A stretch of DNA of 64,000 nucleotides from positions 310,001-374,000 of the forward strand of contig KV918793.1 of NCBI GenBank assembly GCA_002049455.2, given 5' to 3'. Under the pieces are notes generated by a model. The model was not told the origin of the DNA. It made no database searches and was given only the letters and a program-made list of their open reading frames with translations. Positions 31,205 to 42,423 of the stretch are shown in pieces. This stretch comes from Porphyra umbilicalis. Lineage: Eukaryota; Rhodophyta; Bangiophyceae; Bangiales; Bangiaceae. Positions within the stretch are counted from its first letter, which is position 1. Each line of letters starts with the position of its first letter. A program made the position numbers and the translations under genes.

Positions 31205-31650
31205 ACGTTTTGGGGGACACCCCCTTGACTTGGATGACTTGACCCCCCGGCCGGGGCCGGAGGGGGTGGGTCGCGAGTTCCCACGTAGCGCTCCACAGAG
31301 GGCGGTGACGTGTGGCGCCCCCTCGGGTGGATGCCAAGTGTGGTCCCCGACCACACACGTAACACCCCCTCCTGGGGGGGTCAGTGAAGGAGCATCGCCT
31401 GATCAGGCCCCCCTGAGGGGCCTGACACAGACGAAAGGGGCGCAAGCCCCTTCGATCTGGGCCTCCTGGAGGGGCCGGGAAGCTTTTGAAAGCTTCCCCA
31501 TCCGGGGAGGAACCCGGAGCCGAGATCAGATCTCGGCCAACGAAGATATTCCCAAGGGACTTCCATGTGAGAATTGGAAAATCTTCGGTCTAAGTCCCTT
31601 GGGATTAAGAGGGACTTACAAGTCCTGGCTGACCCATAGATATATGGGCC
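31205..31650. other. Cluster of perfect hairpins with a pseudoknot arrangement
   Basis: At least nine stem-loops lie nearly end to end. Examples: GTGTGGTC/GACCACAC (31,338-31,356); AAGGGGC-GCAA-GCCCCTT (31,435-31,452, a GNRA tetraloop); GGGAAGCTTT/AAAGCTTCCC (31,477-31,498); GCCGAGAT/ATCTCGGC (31,519-31,537); CCCATA-GATA-TATGGG (31,633-31,648). Two longer pairings interlock: CGAAGAT (31,541-31,547) with ATCTTCG (31,581-31,587), and CCCAAGGGACTT (31,551-31,562) with AAGTCCCTTGGG (31,592-31,603), an H-type pseudoknot order. No protein frame explains it. It may be a structured RNA or a hairpin-prone mobile sequence; the strand is undetermined. Confidence 0.6.
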
Positions 31651-32268
31651 AGATATCTCTTGCAGTGGAAGAGTGTTATTTGATCCGTGGCTGGGCCCAC
31701 CAGAGGCCCCTGTTCCAGGACCGTGGCCCGCTGGGCACCTGTCCCGTCATGACCGTTCTCGGGGATTGGGCTCGTGCGCGTTTTGCTTCTCCTGAGGCCA
31801 TAGGAGTGTGAGTTCCTGGGTCGGCTTGCTTCAATGAGTAAGTCAGCGTTGCGTTTGCGTAAGTTCCGTCGTTCTGGTGCGCTTCGCGCCCTGTGATCCA
31901 GGAGTTCGTGTTCTTTCTCGTTTGTGTCGCTCCACATCCTGCGCTGGGGTTTCTGACGGGGTCTTGCCCCGTCGGCTTTACGGGCAGAAACCACTACAGA
32001 CGTCGGGCGAGCCAGAACGGGCTTTCCTGGTGCGTAAAGAGTGGGGTCTCTTCGTAGTAGACAGGCTGAGGTGGTTGCCCCCCCACCAAGCTTGGGCTGG
32101 TGATTTAAATCCCTATGACCTCGCACGGAAGCGCAACCAAGCGAGTTTGTAGGCACCAGATCAACTATTCTCATATGAAGGAACGCTGGAATCGACGACT
32201 TCCTGAAAGGATCAAATGATCCTTTTTGCTGGATCAATTGATCCTCGCTCATGGTAAAATAGACACTA

Positions 32269-33227
32269 GTACATGCCATATCACTCAGGCCCACTCTATA
32301 CGGCGGGAGCACGTGCACGTGTTTGTGCCCGAATCACATCGTAAGTCCTGCGCACACACGTGATTTGACATCGGCTGTTTTGACGGCACACGAGAAATAT
32401 TGAATGCAAGAGGCTGAATACTTGGATCCTGGAACTGGCAGATCAGATCACACAGCTACCGCACAGCCCCATTCATCCCCCCTGCGCGGTGTCGTGAATC
32501 AATACTAATTGCATCCCTTGATCCGCTTGATGCAATCCCAAGAGGCACACGCTTGTCCAATCATTCGTGCGGAGTCGTCGGCGGCCCAAACGGAAGTGTC
32601 CCCCCCCCTCCCCCTCTACCGCCGCTACCGCAATCTGTGCCCTCCTTTCCCGCCACCGCTCGCCTCCCCCCCCACCACGGCCACAGCGATCCGCACCTTC
32701 CCCCCCCATCGCGACCGTCGAGGCCGGCGCCGGCGCCGCGCCTCCTCAAATCTTCATGCGCTCGTCACCGCTGCTGTTGCTCTCGTCAGGCGTCCTCGCC
32801 CTCTTGCACGTTTCTTTTTGTCCTCTGGCTCGTCAACGTGGCTGTCTCCTGGAGACGTCAAGTACTCAAGCTGTTGTTTCTTCCTTTGCCAACTGGTCTT
32901 GGAGCTTTTGGTACGGGACTCAAAGCGGAGTCGTCGCAATTAAGTGCACCGCATCTCTGTTGGCATCGTTCCTCAGGGCCTGTTCAACAATGCACAGAAC
33001 ATACTCGCTGAGAGCGAGAGGGAGATGCGCTCTCGGACCAGTACGAACAGGCCTCAAACAAAAACGCGAGCCCATTTTTTCCCTAGACAAGAGCACAGCA
33101 AACAAACGGCAAAAGGGAGCACCAACAAGACAGCCACAGTGGTAATCGGCAGCAAAGGGCGAGGGCGGGGAAGCGATGCGGGCTGCTAACCGGTCGAATG
33201 CAGTGCGGGGGGAGGAAAGGGGGCAGG
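32269..33227. other. Intergenic: low-complexity C-rich block and pyrimidine-rich tail
   Basis: 32,595-32,740 is C-rich with Pro/Arg frames, followed by a T/C-rich stretch to about 32,900. A GCGACAGAAC-like mixed region continues to the R2 LTR. I see no gene. Confidence 0.4.
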
Positions 33228-33545
33228 TGTGGCGGTCGGGGGTCTTACAGTTGGAAGGGGCGTGGCCCCTCAGCTGTGTACAGCACACCCCCGGGGGCCG
33301 TCCCAAAATATCCCGATCCCGGCCAGCAAGGGAATGATCTGTCCAGATCTCGGGGAGATCGGATTCGGTCGGGGGCGGGGCTTTTCCCCAGTGGTCTTCC
33401 CAACCCCCCTACTACTTGTTTGAACTCTTCGCTTTGGAGGGATTTATCTGTTTGGCGCATTTGGGGTGGCTACTTTGGCCACCGGCGTTCGGGTTGGGGA
33501 GTGGTTTATTGACAACGCGGACGCCGTCTCCGTCGCCGTTTGATA

Positions 33546-36266
33546 TTGCTGTTTGCCTAATTTTGGCCGATGCCAAGCGCTTCGTCGGCGTGTCCACCAA
33601 TTGTACAGTTCAAAACTGCATGAGCGTTTCTGTTCAAGATGCTCGTGCAAGCCAGTATCAGGCTCGTCTGATTGGTTCAAAATCAGGATCGGCCGTAACT
33701 TTCAGAATATTTTCATGAGCACCAGCGGCCGCTGGCACGTCATTACCACAGCTGTCCTGCTTGACGCGCATTTGTCTGGGATGCATTCCTTGACGTGGTC
33801 AATGTCATTCCCAATGAGGGTGTCACAAACGGGCTCAGCGGTGAGATGCGCAAGCTTCTTGGACCTCGCACCCAAACGGAGCCAGCACTGGCCCAGGTTG
33901 CAACAAATTGAGTGACTGCGGCTTCGAAGCGACTCGGAGTGCAGAGAATCTGACGGCAGGCGCCTGAATGTGCGGGACAGCCTGAGCACAGCTCGGCGTC
34001 CTGCCAGTGATCGCTCTCGTCGACGGCTTGGCCGTTGCGTCTTTCCAACGCTGCCTTGCATGATGCACCACTTCTTGTCGACCCCGCAACCACCCCCTCA
34101 GTATCCGCTCCCAATCAACCCACCGCCATCTTTTGAGCCCAACCCCTGCAGCGCCGTAGTTCCATAAGTCCCTGGAGACACGTCGGCGCCTCGTGGAGAT
34201 GGTTGTGCGTTTTTACGACCTCTATATTCCGTCACAACAAAGATGGTCCTCATTTGTAAGCTTCCGGACAAAGAGAACCATAACCCAGCATGCTTGACGA
34301 ACCCTCGCGCCGCCGCGCCGCTGCGTCGCCAACCACCTCGGCGGCGGCACCGACGGCAGCGCCGCTACAGCCCGCGTGCAGCAACAGCCTCGCCCTGCCT
34401 ACGACAGCACCATCAGCCGCCGATAAAAGACAGCCCCCCCGCGCGGCCGTGCCGCCACCTTGCCACCGCCGCTGCGCTGCCGCCGCTGCGCCACCGCACC
34501 GCCGCGGCGACGCCGACCTGGTGCGGGGCGGCGGCGGCGCGAAGACAATAGCAACGCCGCCGCAGCGGCGGCGGCCTCCGCATGCGGGTGCGGCGGCGGG
34601 GCAGGCTTTTTCAGCACCCGCTCCGCCGCCGCCGCCGCTCGGAAGCCCCCCCCCCCCCGCCGACGACCGCACCAACAGCCCACGCGCACAAACAGCCCCC
34701 CCGCGCCGCCGCGCCACCGGTTTGCCGCTTTCAACTTGCCGCCGCCGCCGCGCCGCCGAACCGCCGCCGCGCCGCCGACCTGATTTGCGGTGGCGATGGC
34801 GCGGCAACAATCGCGCCGCTGGCATCGCGGCGACGGCCGCTGCAAGTCGGGGGCAGCGGCGGGGCGGGCTTTTTCAACACCCGCGCCGCCGCCGCAGCAA
34901 CCCGGAAGCCACCCCAGGCCACCGATGACCGCACGAACAGCCCCCGCGCACCAGCAGCCCCCCCGCGCCGCCGCGCCACCGCCTTGCCGCCGCCGCCGCC
35001 GCCCCGCCGCCGCACCGCCGCCGCGCCGCCGACCTGGCGTGCGGCGGCAGCGGCGCGGCAACGATCGTGCCGCCGCCGCAGCGGGGGGGGCCGCCGCATG
35101 CGGGTGCGGCGGCGGGGCGGGCTTTCTCGGCACCCGCCCCACCGCCGCCGCCACCCGATGCCCCCCCCGCCTCGCAGACGACCGCTCCGACAGCATCCAC
35201 GCATCAAATTCACCCCCGCGCCGCCGCGCCGCCGCCTTGCTGGCGCCGTCTTGCCGCCGCCGCCGCGCCGCCGCCTCGCCGCCGCGCCGCCGACCAGGCA
35301 TGCAGCGACGACGGTGTGGCAACGATTGCGCCTCCGCAATTACGACGACAGCCGCCGCATCTTGGGGGCGGCGGCGGGGCGGGCTTCTTCAGCACCCAGC
35401 CCGCCGCCGACGCCGCCCGGAAACCCCCGCCCCCACGCCGACGACCGCACCGACAGCCTTTACGCTCCGAATTCACCCCCTCGCCGCCGCGCGGCCACCT
35501 TGCTGCCGCCGTCTTGCCGCCGCCGCCACGCCGCCGCACCGCTGCCGCGCCGCCGACCTGGCGTGCGGCGGCAGCGGCGTTGCAGCGATCGTGCCGCCGC
35601 CGCGGCGGTGGGGGCCGCCGCATGTGGTTGCGGCGGCGGGGCGGGATTTTTCAGCACCCATCCCGCCGCCACCGCCGTCCGGAAACCACCGCCCCCACGC
35701 CGACAACCGCAACTAAAGGCCCCACGCACCACATTCACCCCCTCGCCGCCGCGTTGCCGCCTTGCTGCCGCCGCCATGCCGCCGGCGCACCACCGGCGCA
35801 CCGCCGCCGCGCCGCCGCCCTGATCTGCGGCGGCGGCGGCGATGGCGCCGCCGCCAACGCCGCAGCGGCCACCACACGTCCAGTGCGGCGGCGGGGTGGG
35901 CTTTTACAGCACCCACCCCGCCGCCGCCGCCGATCGCGCCGGCGCCACCGCCGTGGTGGCCGCCGCATGTCGGGTGCGGCGGCGGGGCGGGCTTTCATAG
36001 CACCTGCCCCGCCGCCGCCGCCGCCCGAACCCCCCCCCCCCCGCCGAGGACCGCATCAACAGCCTATCGATGGTGACGACGGCGACGACGCCGTCAGCCA
36101 GGGGCTTTCGACCTGTCTATCTCAATGTTGAGAGCAAATCGTCCACACTCAATATTTGACGCAGTCATGGGAGTTACACGAAAATCAGAAAAGTTATTTT
36201 TGAAATGTAAAGTCCCTCTGTTGCTTGTGTAGCGCTTGGCATCGGCCAAAATTGGGCAAACAGCAA
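33546..36266. mobile_element. Element N: 2.7-kb TA-flanked TIR element filled by GC-rich satellite
   Basis: Ends read TTGCTGTTTGCCTAATTTTG (33,546) and complemented TTGCTGTTTGCCCAATTTTG (36,266), both continuing GCCGATGCCAAGCGCT, a 36-bp inverted repeat with one mismatch. TA flanks both sides, and the R2 LTR at 8,264 shows the empty site with a single TA. Between the ends lies a tandem array (34,290-36,060) plus about 700 bp at 33.6-34.25 kb of ordinary composition. No transposase is recognisable. The second copy starts at 52,395. Confidence 0.88.
34290..36060. repeat. GC-rich tandem array, unit about 260 bp, inside element N
   Basis: A marker GGGCTTTTTCAGCACCC, variably mutated, recurs at about 34,603, 34,867, 35,118, 35,380, 35,641, 35,900 and 35,989, giving spacings of roughly 250-264 bp and one short unit. 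Each unit carries GCATGCGGGTGCGGCGGCGG before the marker and a CCGACGACCGCACCAACAGC-like block after it, then Pro/Arg/Ala-coding low complexity. Copies differ by perhaps 10-20 percent. Confidence 0.82.
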
Positions 36267-36448
36267 TAAAACCAACTGTGCTTCGGACTACGATCCCCCC
36301 CTCGGCTTTGCCGTGATCCTCTCCTCCCGTTGGGGGAAGGCTGGGCTGTGGGTCGATTTCCGGGGCAGTTCCTTCGACAGACCGAGATCATCAAGAGGTC
36401 ACTTCGGCAAGACGACGAACGAACGTGGTGATGCTTAGAACCGCTACA

Positions 36449-37281
36449 ATTTCTGGTGGAGCAGCAAGGTATTCCGTCCGTTGTCACCAGGTGTTGGTGA
36501 GGATAAATCCTTGGAAGATATATCCGCACAGGCTACTTGTATCCATCCGGGATATTTGCTGAGGCTGGAAGCTCGTAATGTACTCAACTCGGAGGGACAG
36601 GAGAACAGCCGTCCTTATCGGAGCCCTTGTGCCAGAATAGACAGTACTCAGATCGGACTTGGGACACTCCGCTTTATCTGGTAAGAATATCGGTGAAAAC
36701 GATAGCGGCAGTGGCGCCTAGAGATTTATATGCAGGCGTGCAATCTAATCGTCAAACAAGCCACCTATCCCATTCGTGCTAGCACAGTTAGTGCAGTCTC
36801 CTGAACTTTGGCCGGTCCCGACGAGAAGAACTGTGCTGAACAGATGTACGCATTCATACATTCGGCCGGATACGAGCTCTTGGCAAATCAGCAGTTGTGC
36901 GGACTGCAGGTTGCTCTTGCTCCCATGGTCCAGAATCGATAAGATTCCAATACGTATCTCGACTGCTGATGCGACGCTCTGAAATGGGGCCGGCGAGAAC
37001 TGGTTCCAGCCTCCAGCACACGTGTTTCTGACAGTCCTGCCGACGTCACCAGATGGCGTCAGAACCATTGCAGTCGCCTCTCCGGCCGATCTTTTGTTGT
37101 TCCCCATCCCGCTCGCGATGCCAGGAGAGTTGCGATCTTATCGAATGTTGCAATCGGATTGTATGATAGATTGTTGCAAATGCTCAATCCGATATGACTT
37201 GTGATCTCCTCCAGCAATTCCCATCTATTCCGTAACTGAGTTTTCGATATTGTCATGAGCCCGGTATGCAATCATAATGTA
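36449..37281. other. Intergenic, nothing recognised
   Basis: Mixed-composition DNA between the R2 LTR and the mariner-like element R1a. Frames up to about 120 codons have no recognisable domain. A short direct repeat CGTCACCAGATGGCGTC-like tract near 37,045 is the only local feature. TA at 37,280 is the target of the R1a insertion. Confidence 0.4.
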
Positions 37282-37540
37282 CAGTCGTTCCACCAAAAAC
37301 CTAGCACACCCGCGGGACCAATAGTTCCATCGGCATCTCACATGTGCCTCTTTTGCTCTCCAATGCTATCTTTTTTAGACATGCGCTGTTGAAATTCCCT
37401 CGAACATGACCAATCCACGATTACAGCGGAGGCCCGGCGGGCCTGAGGGACCTTCTCAAGAGGGACATGTGCTTTCTGAAACAATATTTCCGAGACAGCT
37501 GAAGCTGCACCGGATTTCGGAACTCGTGGTAGGTCCATTG

Positions 37541-39362
37541 CACAGCGCGTTGATGAAATCTCGTGTCAGGTTCCAAGGTATCTGCAACAAGGCCGAACCG
37601 TATTGCTGCTCGACCCCTTTGCGTTCAGAGAGAGATCGAAAATGAGTACATAACTCCTCTTTGCCCAATCTTTAAGGAGAAGTTCACATCCTTCGAGACA
37701 TATGTTGCGAGACTCGCCGCAATGATCCCTCGGAGGTCTCGGGGAAGAAGTGGAGCAAGACCCTGACGGAGGAAAGGATGTGACACCGGCCAGCATTGAG
37801 GATACATGCCAAAGATGCATTGAAAGACACGGTCGCTTTATTGTTGCTCGGCGCGGGCACGGGTGGCAGAGCAGACACGAAATCGATAAGAAAGCCACGG
37901 TGTGCTACAGAGTCACGCAGACATGTAGCTAACTGCACACAGCCGCAAACTCTGACAGAGCTACAGGCCACCGGACAACAGCAAGCTCACCATGTCAGCG
38001 ACTCGCGGACACCACGCATGCATGTGCGTATGACACAAGTTACTCGACTTCGATGTCAGCAACACCCATTGGTTTGCAAAGAAACAGAAGCCAAGAAAGA
38101 GGAAGCCATCGCACATATGCATGGTAAGGATACATGGGGGACGGGCGAGCGAACACGAAAAAGAAGTACGTGGTCAGTTCATCCAACCCATCCACCACCC
38201 ACCCACCGCGCGCGTCACACTATCCACACTGCGCCAGTGTGGATCCCCACCCAATCGCCACCACCACTAGTCCAGCGACTGCAAACGTCGTCCGGCCCGT
38301 CGTAGAGTGACTCCCCCCCGCCCCCGTGCGAGCTGGAGAGAATGCGTGGGATGGAGGGGATGCAGATAAGAATACGACAGGAACGAGGGCGGTCGGCAGG
38401 AGGGTGGGCGGGGCGATCGAACAGAGGGTGGCCGGGGCTTCCGGCCAGGAGGGTGGGTGGGGCGGTCGACCAGAGGGTGGGCGGGGCGGTCCGCCAGGAG
38501 GGTGGGCCGAGCGGTCGGCCAGGAGAGCGAGCGGGGATGTTGGCAGCACTTGTGCACTTGGGCGGCAGCCAGGAGCGGGGCTAGGGGCAGCATGGCAGTC
38601 ACCTGCACACATGCCGAGGGCGCGCATTGGCGCCGCCCAGCACTTCGAATTATTATTAATCGCCCCGCTATCCCCAAGCACAAGGCTTGACGTTTTCCAG
38701 CCCGCTGGTTGGCTGCCCGGTTGACCGGGGGCGCATCCTGGGTCCCCATTGGTAGCAGACTATCATGCCAACAGGTACTGAACAAAGTCTGGCTGACACA
38801 AGCTACGACGGTGAGGCGTCCGAGCAGAGGTCTCCATGTGCCCGCAAGAATGCATACTGTGTACGCCAAGTCTGCCTTGAACTGGGTGTGAAGGGTGCCG
38901 TTTGATCGCGCAAGGAGGACCTGCCCCATGACCCTGCCAGAGCTCTGCACGGCAATGCCAGCAGCCGTCCCACTCTAGCGACACCGTTTGCGCCCCCATC
39001 CTCCCCGACCCCCTCGGCATGTATGTGCAGCCCCCCTCGCCCCCCCCCCCCTGCCAGCAGGAGAAAGGAGTGGGAGAGGACAGGAAAGGAGGCAAGCACA
39101 AGTGTCCGTGGTTGGGCGGTGCCCGCAGCTATTGGGAGTAGACGAGTACGCACATGGGTAGGGGTGACCAGGTGGGTGGGGTAAGAAGGTCTCTGGGGGT
39201 GTCAGAAAGCCTTCTCAGACAGAGCCTTTTAGAGATCGACACAGCGACATTTGCGAGGATGGTGTCACGAGGTTTGCTGCATGGAAAAACATTGCTCTCA
39301 CGACCTCTCACGGTTCGCATATATTTTAAGTTCTCCGTGACCCAATTTGACAACGTGCTGTG
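37541..39362. mobile_element. 1,822-bp element E, copy 2, with known empty site
   Basis: Near-identical to 21,278-23,099. Flanked by TG (37,539-37,540) and TG (39,363-39,364). The related repeat at 41,858-42,261 retains the uninterrupted sequence CCATTGCACGCG (complement at about 41,997-42,008), so the insertion added the element plus a duplicated TG. This confirms a 2-bp target-site duplication. Confidence 0.9.
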
Positions 39363-39725
39363 TGCACGCGTGGCGCGAGAATGTCGCCCACGTTCACACG
39401 TGTTGGGCACTATCACGCATGGCAGCAAATTGTTCCCTCGATAGATCCTCCGGCCCTGCGCTCTCATTGGCGCGGGGATCCACAAGGCACTGCCCACATT
39501 CTCGCTGATGTGGTGGACCAATGAGAGAGCCCCAGAGTGCCTCTATTGAGAACAGGCCCTGCAATAGATGCCTCACTTGTTACCGGCTCACACGCAGCGG
39601 GAAGGCACATTACGACTCAATGGGATTGTTCCATTGGAAGCCGTCGCCTTTTTTCGAAATGGGCTCATCACACGCAAGCTGGGCTGACACACGAGGCAGC
39701 AAAAAACAGCAAGGACTTCTCGAGG

Positions 39726-41325
39726 GCCTTCACTGGCCCCCCACGTCGGAGTGCCAGGCCCGTCGACCAAATTCGCTGTTCCGCCCGTGGCGCGCGTGCC
39801 AGGCGTCACACGTCCAGTGTCGATGATCAGAGCGCGGCCCCGGGCGTGTCGCCCACTTCAGCTGACAGCCCAGTGCGAGCAGGACTGAGACCAGTAGATC
39901 TCGTCCTCCGCGCCATTTCGAACCGCTGGCAAGTCCATTGCGAAATCATAGGGAATCGCAGCATCTTTTGACCCTATCTTGATCCCTGAACGATGGCCCG
40001 ACGGTCCAGATCACAGGCCCGTTCTGGGTCGGTCGAGGTCACGTGATCAAATTTGTGACGATCAGAACGCAAGTGTCGACCCGACGCCGGCGTCGTCGAT
40101 TCGCACCACGTCGCCGCCGCGATCCGCAGCCCCCCCACCCCCCCCCCCACCGCCGACGTCGCCGTCGCCGCGGCTGCGGCCGAGGCGTCCCCCCGATCCC
40201 CCCCCCTGCCGCCCCACGCTACCCCCCCCCCCCCCCCCCCACTCCTGTTCCAATCACTTCTGTTTCTCGTCTCGTCTTGCATTCGTTTTTCTTGCTTTCT
40301 TTTTCGTGGGTCATCTGCCTTGTTCTTTGGGCTGTTTCTCTGTGTCGTAGATAAACACACACGCTGCTCCTTTTCTTTTTTGTCGTGGCCTTTCTTCTGC
40401 GCTGCGGGACTGAGCTTGCGTTCGCTGCAGTTTAATGCACTTCTTTACTGTCGGCATCAGTTCTTCTAGCCCGTCCACAGTGCGTCAAATGCTGTTCGAG
40501 TCGTGGAGGGAGAAGCCGCCTCGAACTCAGAGTGCACAAACCTACCGCCGAGACCTTCATTCCCCCTTCAAAAAAAAAAAACGCAAGAGTGCCACCGGCG
40601 GTGATCAGCACCAACAAAGGAGATCGCCGAGGGCGGCTGTGGTCAAAACGACAAGAAAAAAGAACAGCATGTGTTTATCTCAAAGACACGAAGGGACCGC
40701 CCACAGAACAAGGCAGATGACCCACGAAAAAGAAAGCAAGAAAAACGAATGCAAGACGAGACGAGAAACAGAAGTGATTGGAACAGGAGTGGGGGGGGGG
40801 GGGGGGGGGTAGCGTGGGGCGGCAGGGGGGGGGGATCGGGGGGACGCCTCGGCCGCAGCCGCGGCGACGGCGACGTCGGCGGTGGGGGGGGGGTGGGGGG
40901 GCTGCGGATCGCGGCGGCGACGTGGTGCGAATCGACGACGCCGGCGTCGGGTCGACACTTGCGTTCTGATCGTCACAAATTTGATCACGTGACCTCGACC
41001 GACCCAGAACGGGCCTGTGATCTGGACCGTCGGGCCATCGTTCAGGGATCAAGATAGGGTCAAAAGATGCTGCGATTCCCTATGATTTCGCAATGGACTT
41101 GCCAGCGGTTCGAAATGGCGCGGAGGACGAGATCTACTGGTCTCAGTCCTGCTCGCACTGGGCTGTCAGCTGAAGTGGGCGACACGCCCGGGGCCGCGCT
41201 CTGATCATCGACACTGGACGTGTGACGCCTGGCACGCACGCCACGGGCGGAACAGCGAATTTGGTCGACGGGCCTGGCATCCCGACGTGGGGGGCCAGTG
41301 ACGGCCCTGGAGAGCTCTTCGATGT
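39726..41325. repeat. Large palindrome inside R1a
   Basis: Arms at about 39,726-40,352 and 40,672-41,325 are inverted copies about 630-650 bp long with a 319-bp spacer. Both arms contain the same ADDPRKRKQEKRMQDETRN-coding frame pointing to the centre-distal side and a C/G homopolymer run (40,225 and 40,790). The arms are highly similar apart from length changes in the GC runs. Confidence 0.87.
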
Positions 41326-41497
41326 CATGCGTTGCCGTGTGTGTCGGAGCACCCAAAATCTATTGAGCACAGAAGTGGGTTTGAGACTTTTTCTGGGACA
41401 CGTCACTTAATTTTAGCCGCGCTTGCAAGAAATCAGGAACATATGGGACGCACTTTTGATGTCGGCCGAATGCTAGGTTTTTTGTGGAACGACTGTA

Positions 41498-41857
41498 CTA
41501 CCATTGATTGTATCGGAATACTGACGAAATCTCAGATTCCACCAATCCCTGGTCGTCACGCCCGTACCGGGTAGCCGGTTTCCCGATCGTCTGTTGGTTT
41601 GTGAGTTCAAGGCGACGTGGATCTCCGCGTCGGTCTGTCGTCGATTACCGCCCGGCCACTACGACGGCGTCACCGTCCGACATCCCCAAGTCGGTCGCGA
41701 TCGCTAGCGGTATGCCGGCGGGTACATCCGCGGTGACCCTAGCGGTCGCTGCAGCAGGAGGATCCGCGGCCGGATCAGGGATTCCCTTCACTCAGCCTCG
41801 GCCATTGCCGGACCTCGTGAGCGAAACGGTACGGCGGGTCCCGCCGGGGGCCGCCAC
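41498..41857. other. Spacer between R1a and R1b, Ala/Pro-rich frame only
   Basis: A plus-strand frame of about 100 codons reads SDIPKSVAIASGMPAGTSAV and PFTQPRPLPDLVSETVRRVP, which has a less repetitive look than most frames here, but no family is recognisable and no start or splice evidence supports it. Confidence 0.3.
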
Positions 41858-42261
41858 ATCAGCGAAAATGTGGGCAGTGCCTTGTGGATCCCCGCGCCAA
41901 TGAGAGCGCAGGGCCGGAGGATCTATCGAGGGAACAATTTGCTGCCATGCGTGATAGTGCCCAACACGTGTGAACGTGGGCGACATTCTCGCGCCACGCG
42001 TGCAATGGACCTACCACGAGTTCCGAAATCCGGTGCAGCTTCAGCTGTCTCGGAAATATTGTTTCAGAAAGCACATGTCCCTCTTGAGAAGGTCCCTCAG
42101 GCCCGCCGGGCCTCCGCTGTAATCGTGGATTGGTCATGTTCGAGGGAATTTCAACAGCGCATGTCTAAAAAAGATAGCATTGGAGAGCAAAAGAGGCACA
42201 TGTGAGATGCCGATGGAACTATTGGTCCCGCGGGTGTGCTAGGTTTTTGGTGGAACGACTG
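41858..42261 (-). mobile_element. R1b: fragment of the mariner-like element, inverted
   Basis: Read on the minus strand from 42,261 it starts CAGTCGTTCCACCAAAAACC and matches R1a at 37,282-37,540 and then 39,363-39,500, skipping element E. TA follows at 42,262-42,263. The opposite end is missing. Its value is that it preserves the pre-insertion site of element E. Confidence 0.85.
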
Positions 42262-42423
42262 TACGGTGAACTTACCGTAGGACGCGCTCTTCCGCTGCGA
42301 AAATTGTTGCGGACCAGATCGATCTTTCTGGCGCCACCGAGGCGGGTGCGCCAAGTTTACATAGAGTATTACAAGAATTACGCGATTGCGCGTGAATACA
42401 TCAGAAGTACATTATAAAACGAG

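Larger units (their letters stand above)
27932..32266. mobile_element. Putative 4.3-kb TA-flanked element with palindromic end motifs
   Basis: Flanked by TA (27,930-27,931; 32,267-32,268). Left end GTGTTCTACCATC then GGATCAAATGATCC and GGATCAATTGATCC; right end, complemented, GTGTCTATTTTACCATG then GGATCAATTGATCC and GGATCATTTGATCC. The order of the two near-palindromes is swapped relative to the left end, so the inverted repeat is imperfect and gapped. The interior holds a 10-bp microsatellite, a GC-rich/pyrimidine module and a hairpin cluster, but no transposase. Confidence 0.55.
33228..36448 (-). repeat. R2-family LTR, inverted, split by element N
   Basis: On the minus strand the sequence starts TGTAGCGGTT (36,448) and ends near GGCGGTCCACA-like sequence complementing TGTGGCGGTC (33,228). 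Its two parts, 36,269-36,448 and 33,228-33,543, add to about 498 bp, matching the 496-bp intact copy at 8,085-8,580. The interruption is element N. No 5-bp duplication flanks this copy, so it may be an LTR of a truncated element. Confidence 0.82.
37282..41495. mobile_element. R1a: Tc1/mariner-like element containing element E and a large palindrome
   Basis: The ends are CAGTCGTTCCACCAAAAACC (37,282) and, complemented, CAGTCGTTCCACAAAAAACC (41,495), each continuing TAGCA, a 25-bp inverted repeat with one mismatch. TA lies on both sides (37,280-37,281; 41,496-41,497). CAGT ends with TA duplication are typical of Tc1/mariner. Removing the nested element E leaves about 2.4 kb, of which the centre is an inverted duplication. 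No transposase frame with a DDE/D motif was found, so the element is probably non-autonomous. Confidence 0.78.

Noticed and set aside
34290-36060. Arg/Pro-rich 300-400 codon frames across the element N array
   Set aside because: The frames track a 260-bp tandem repeat whose unit length is not a constant multiple of three and all six frames are open.
21278-39362. Reading the two 1.8-kb copies as LTRs of one 18-kb retrotransposon
   Set aside because: They lack TG...CA ends, carry their own inverted repeats, have different flanking dinucleotide duplications, and one has a separate empty site.
41498-41857. Ala/Pro-rich frame as gag of another retroelement
   Set aside because: No zinc knuckle, no conserved gag block and no adjacent pol; too little to support a call.
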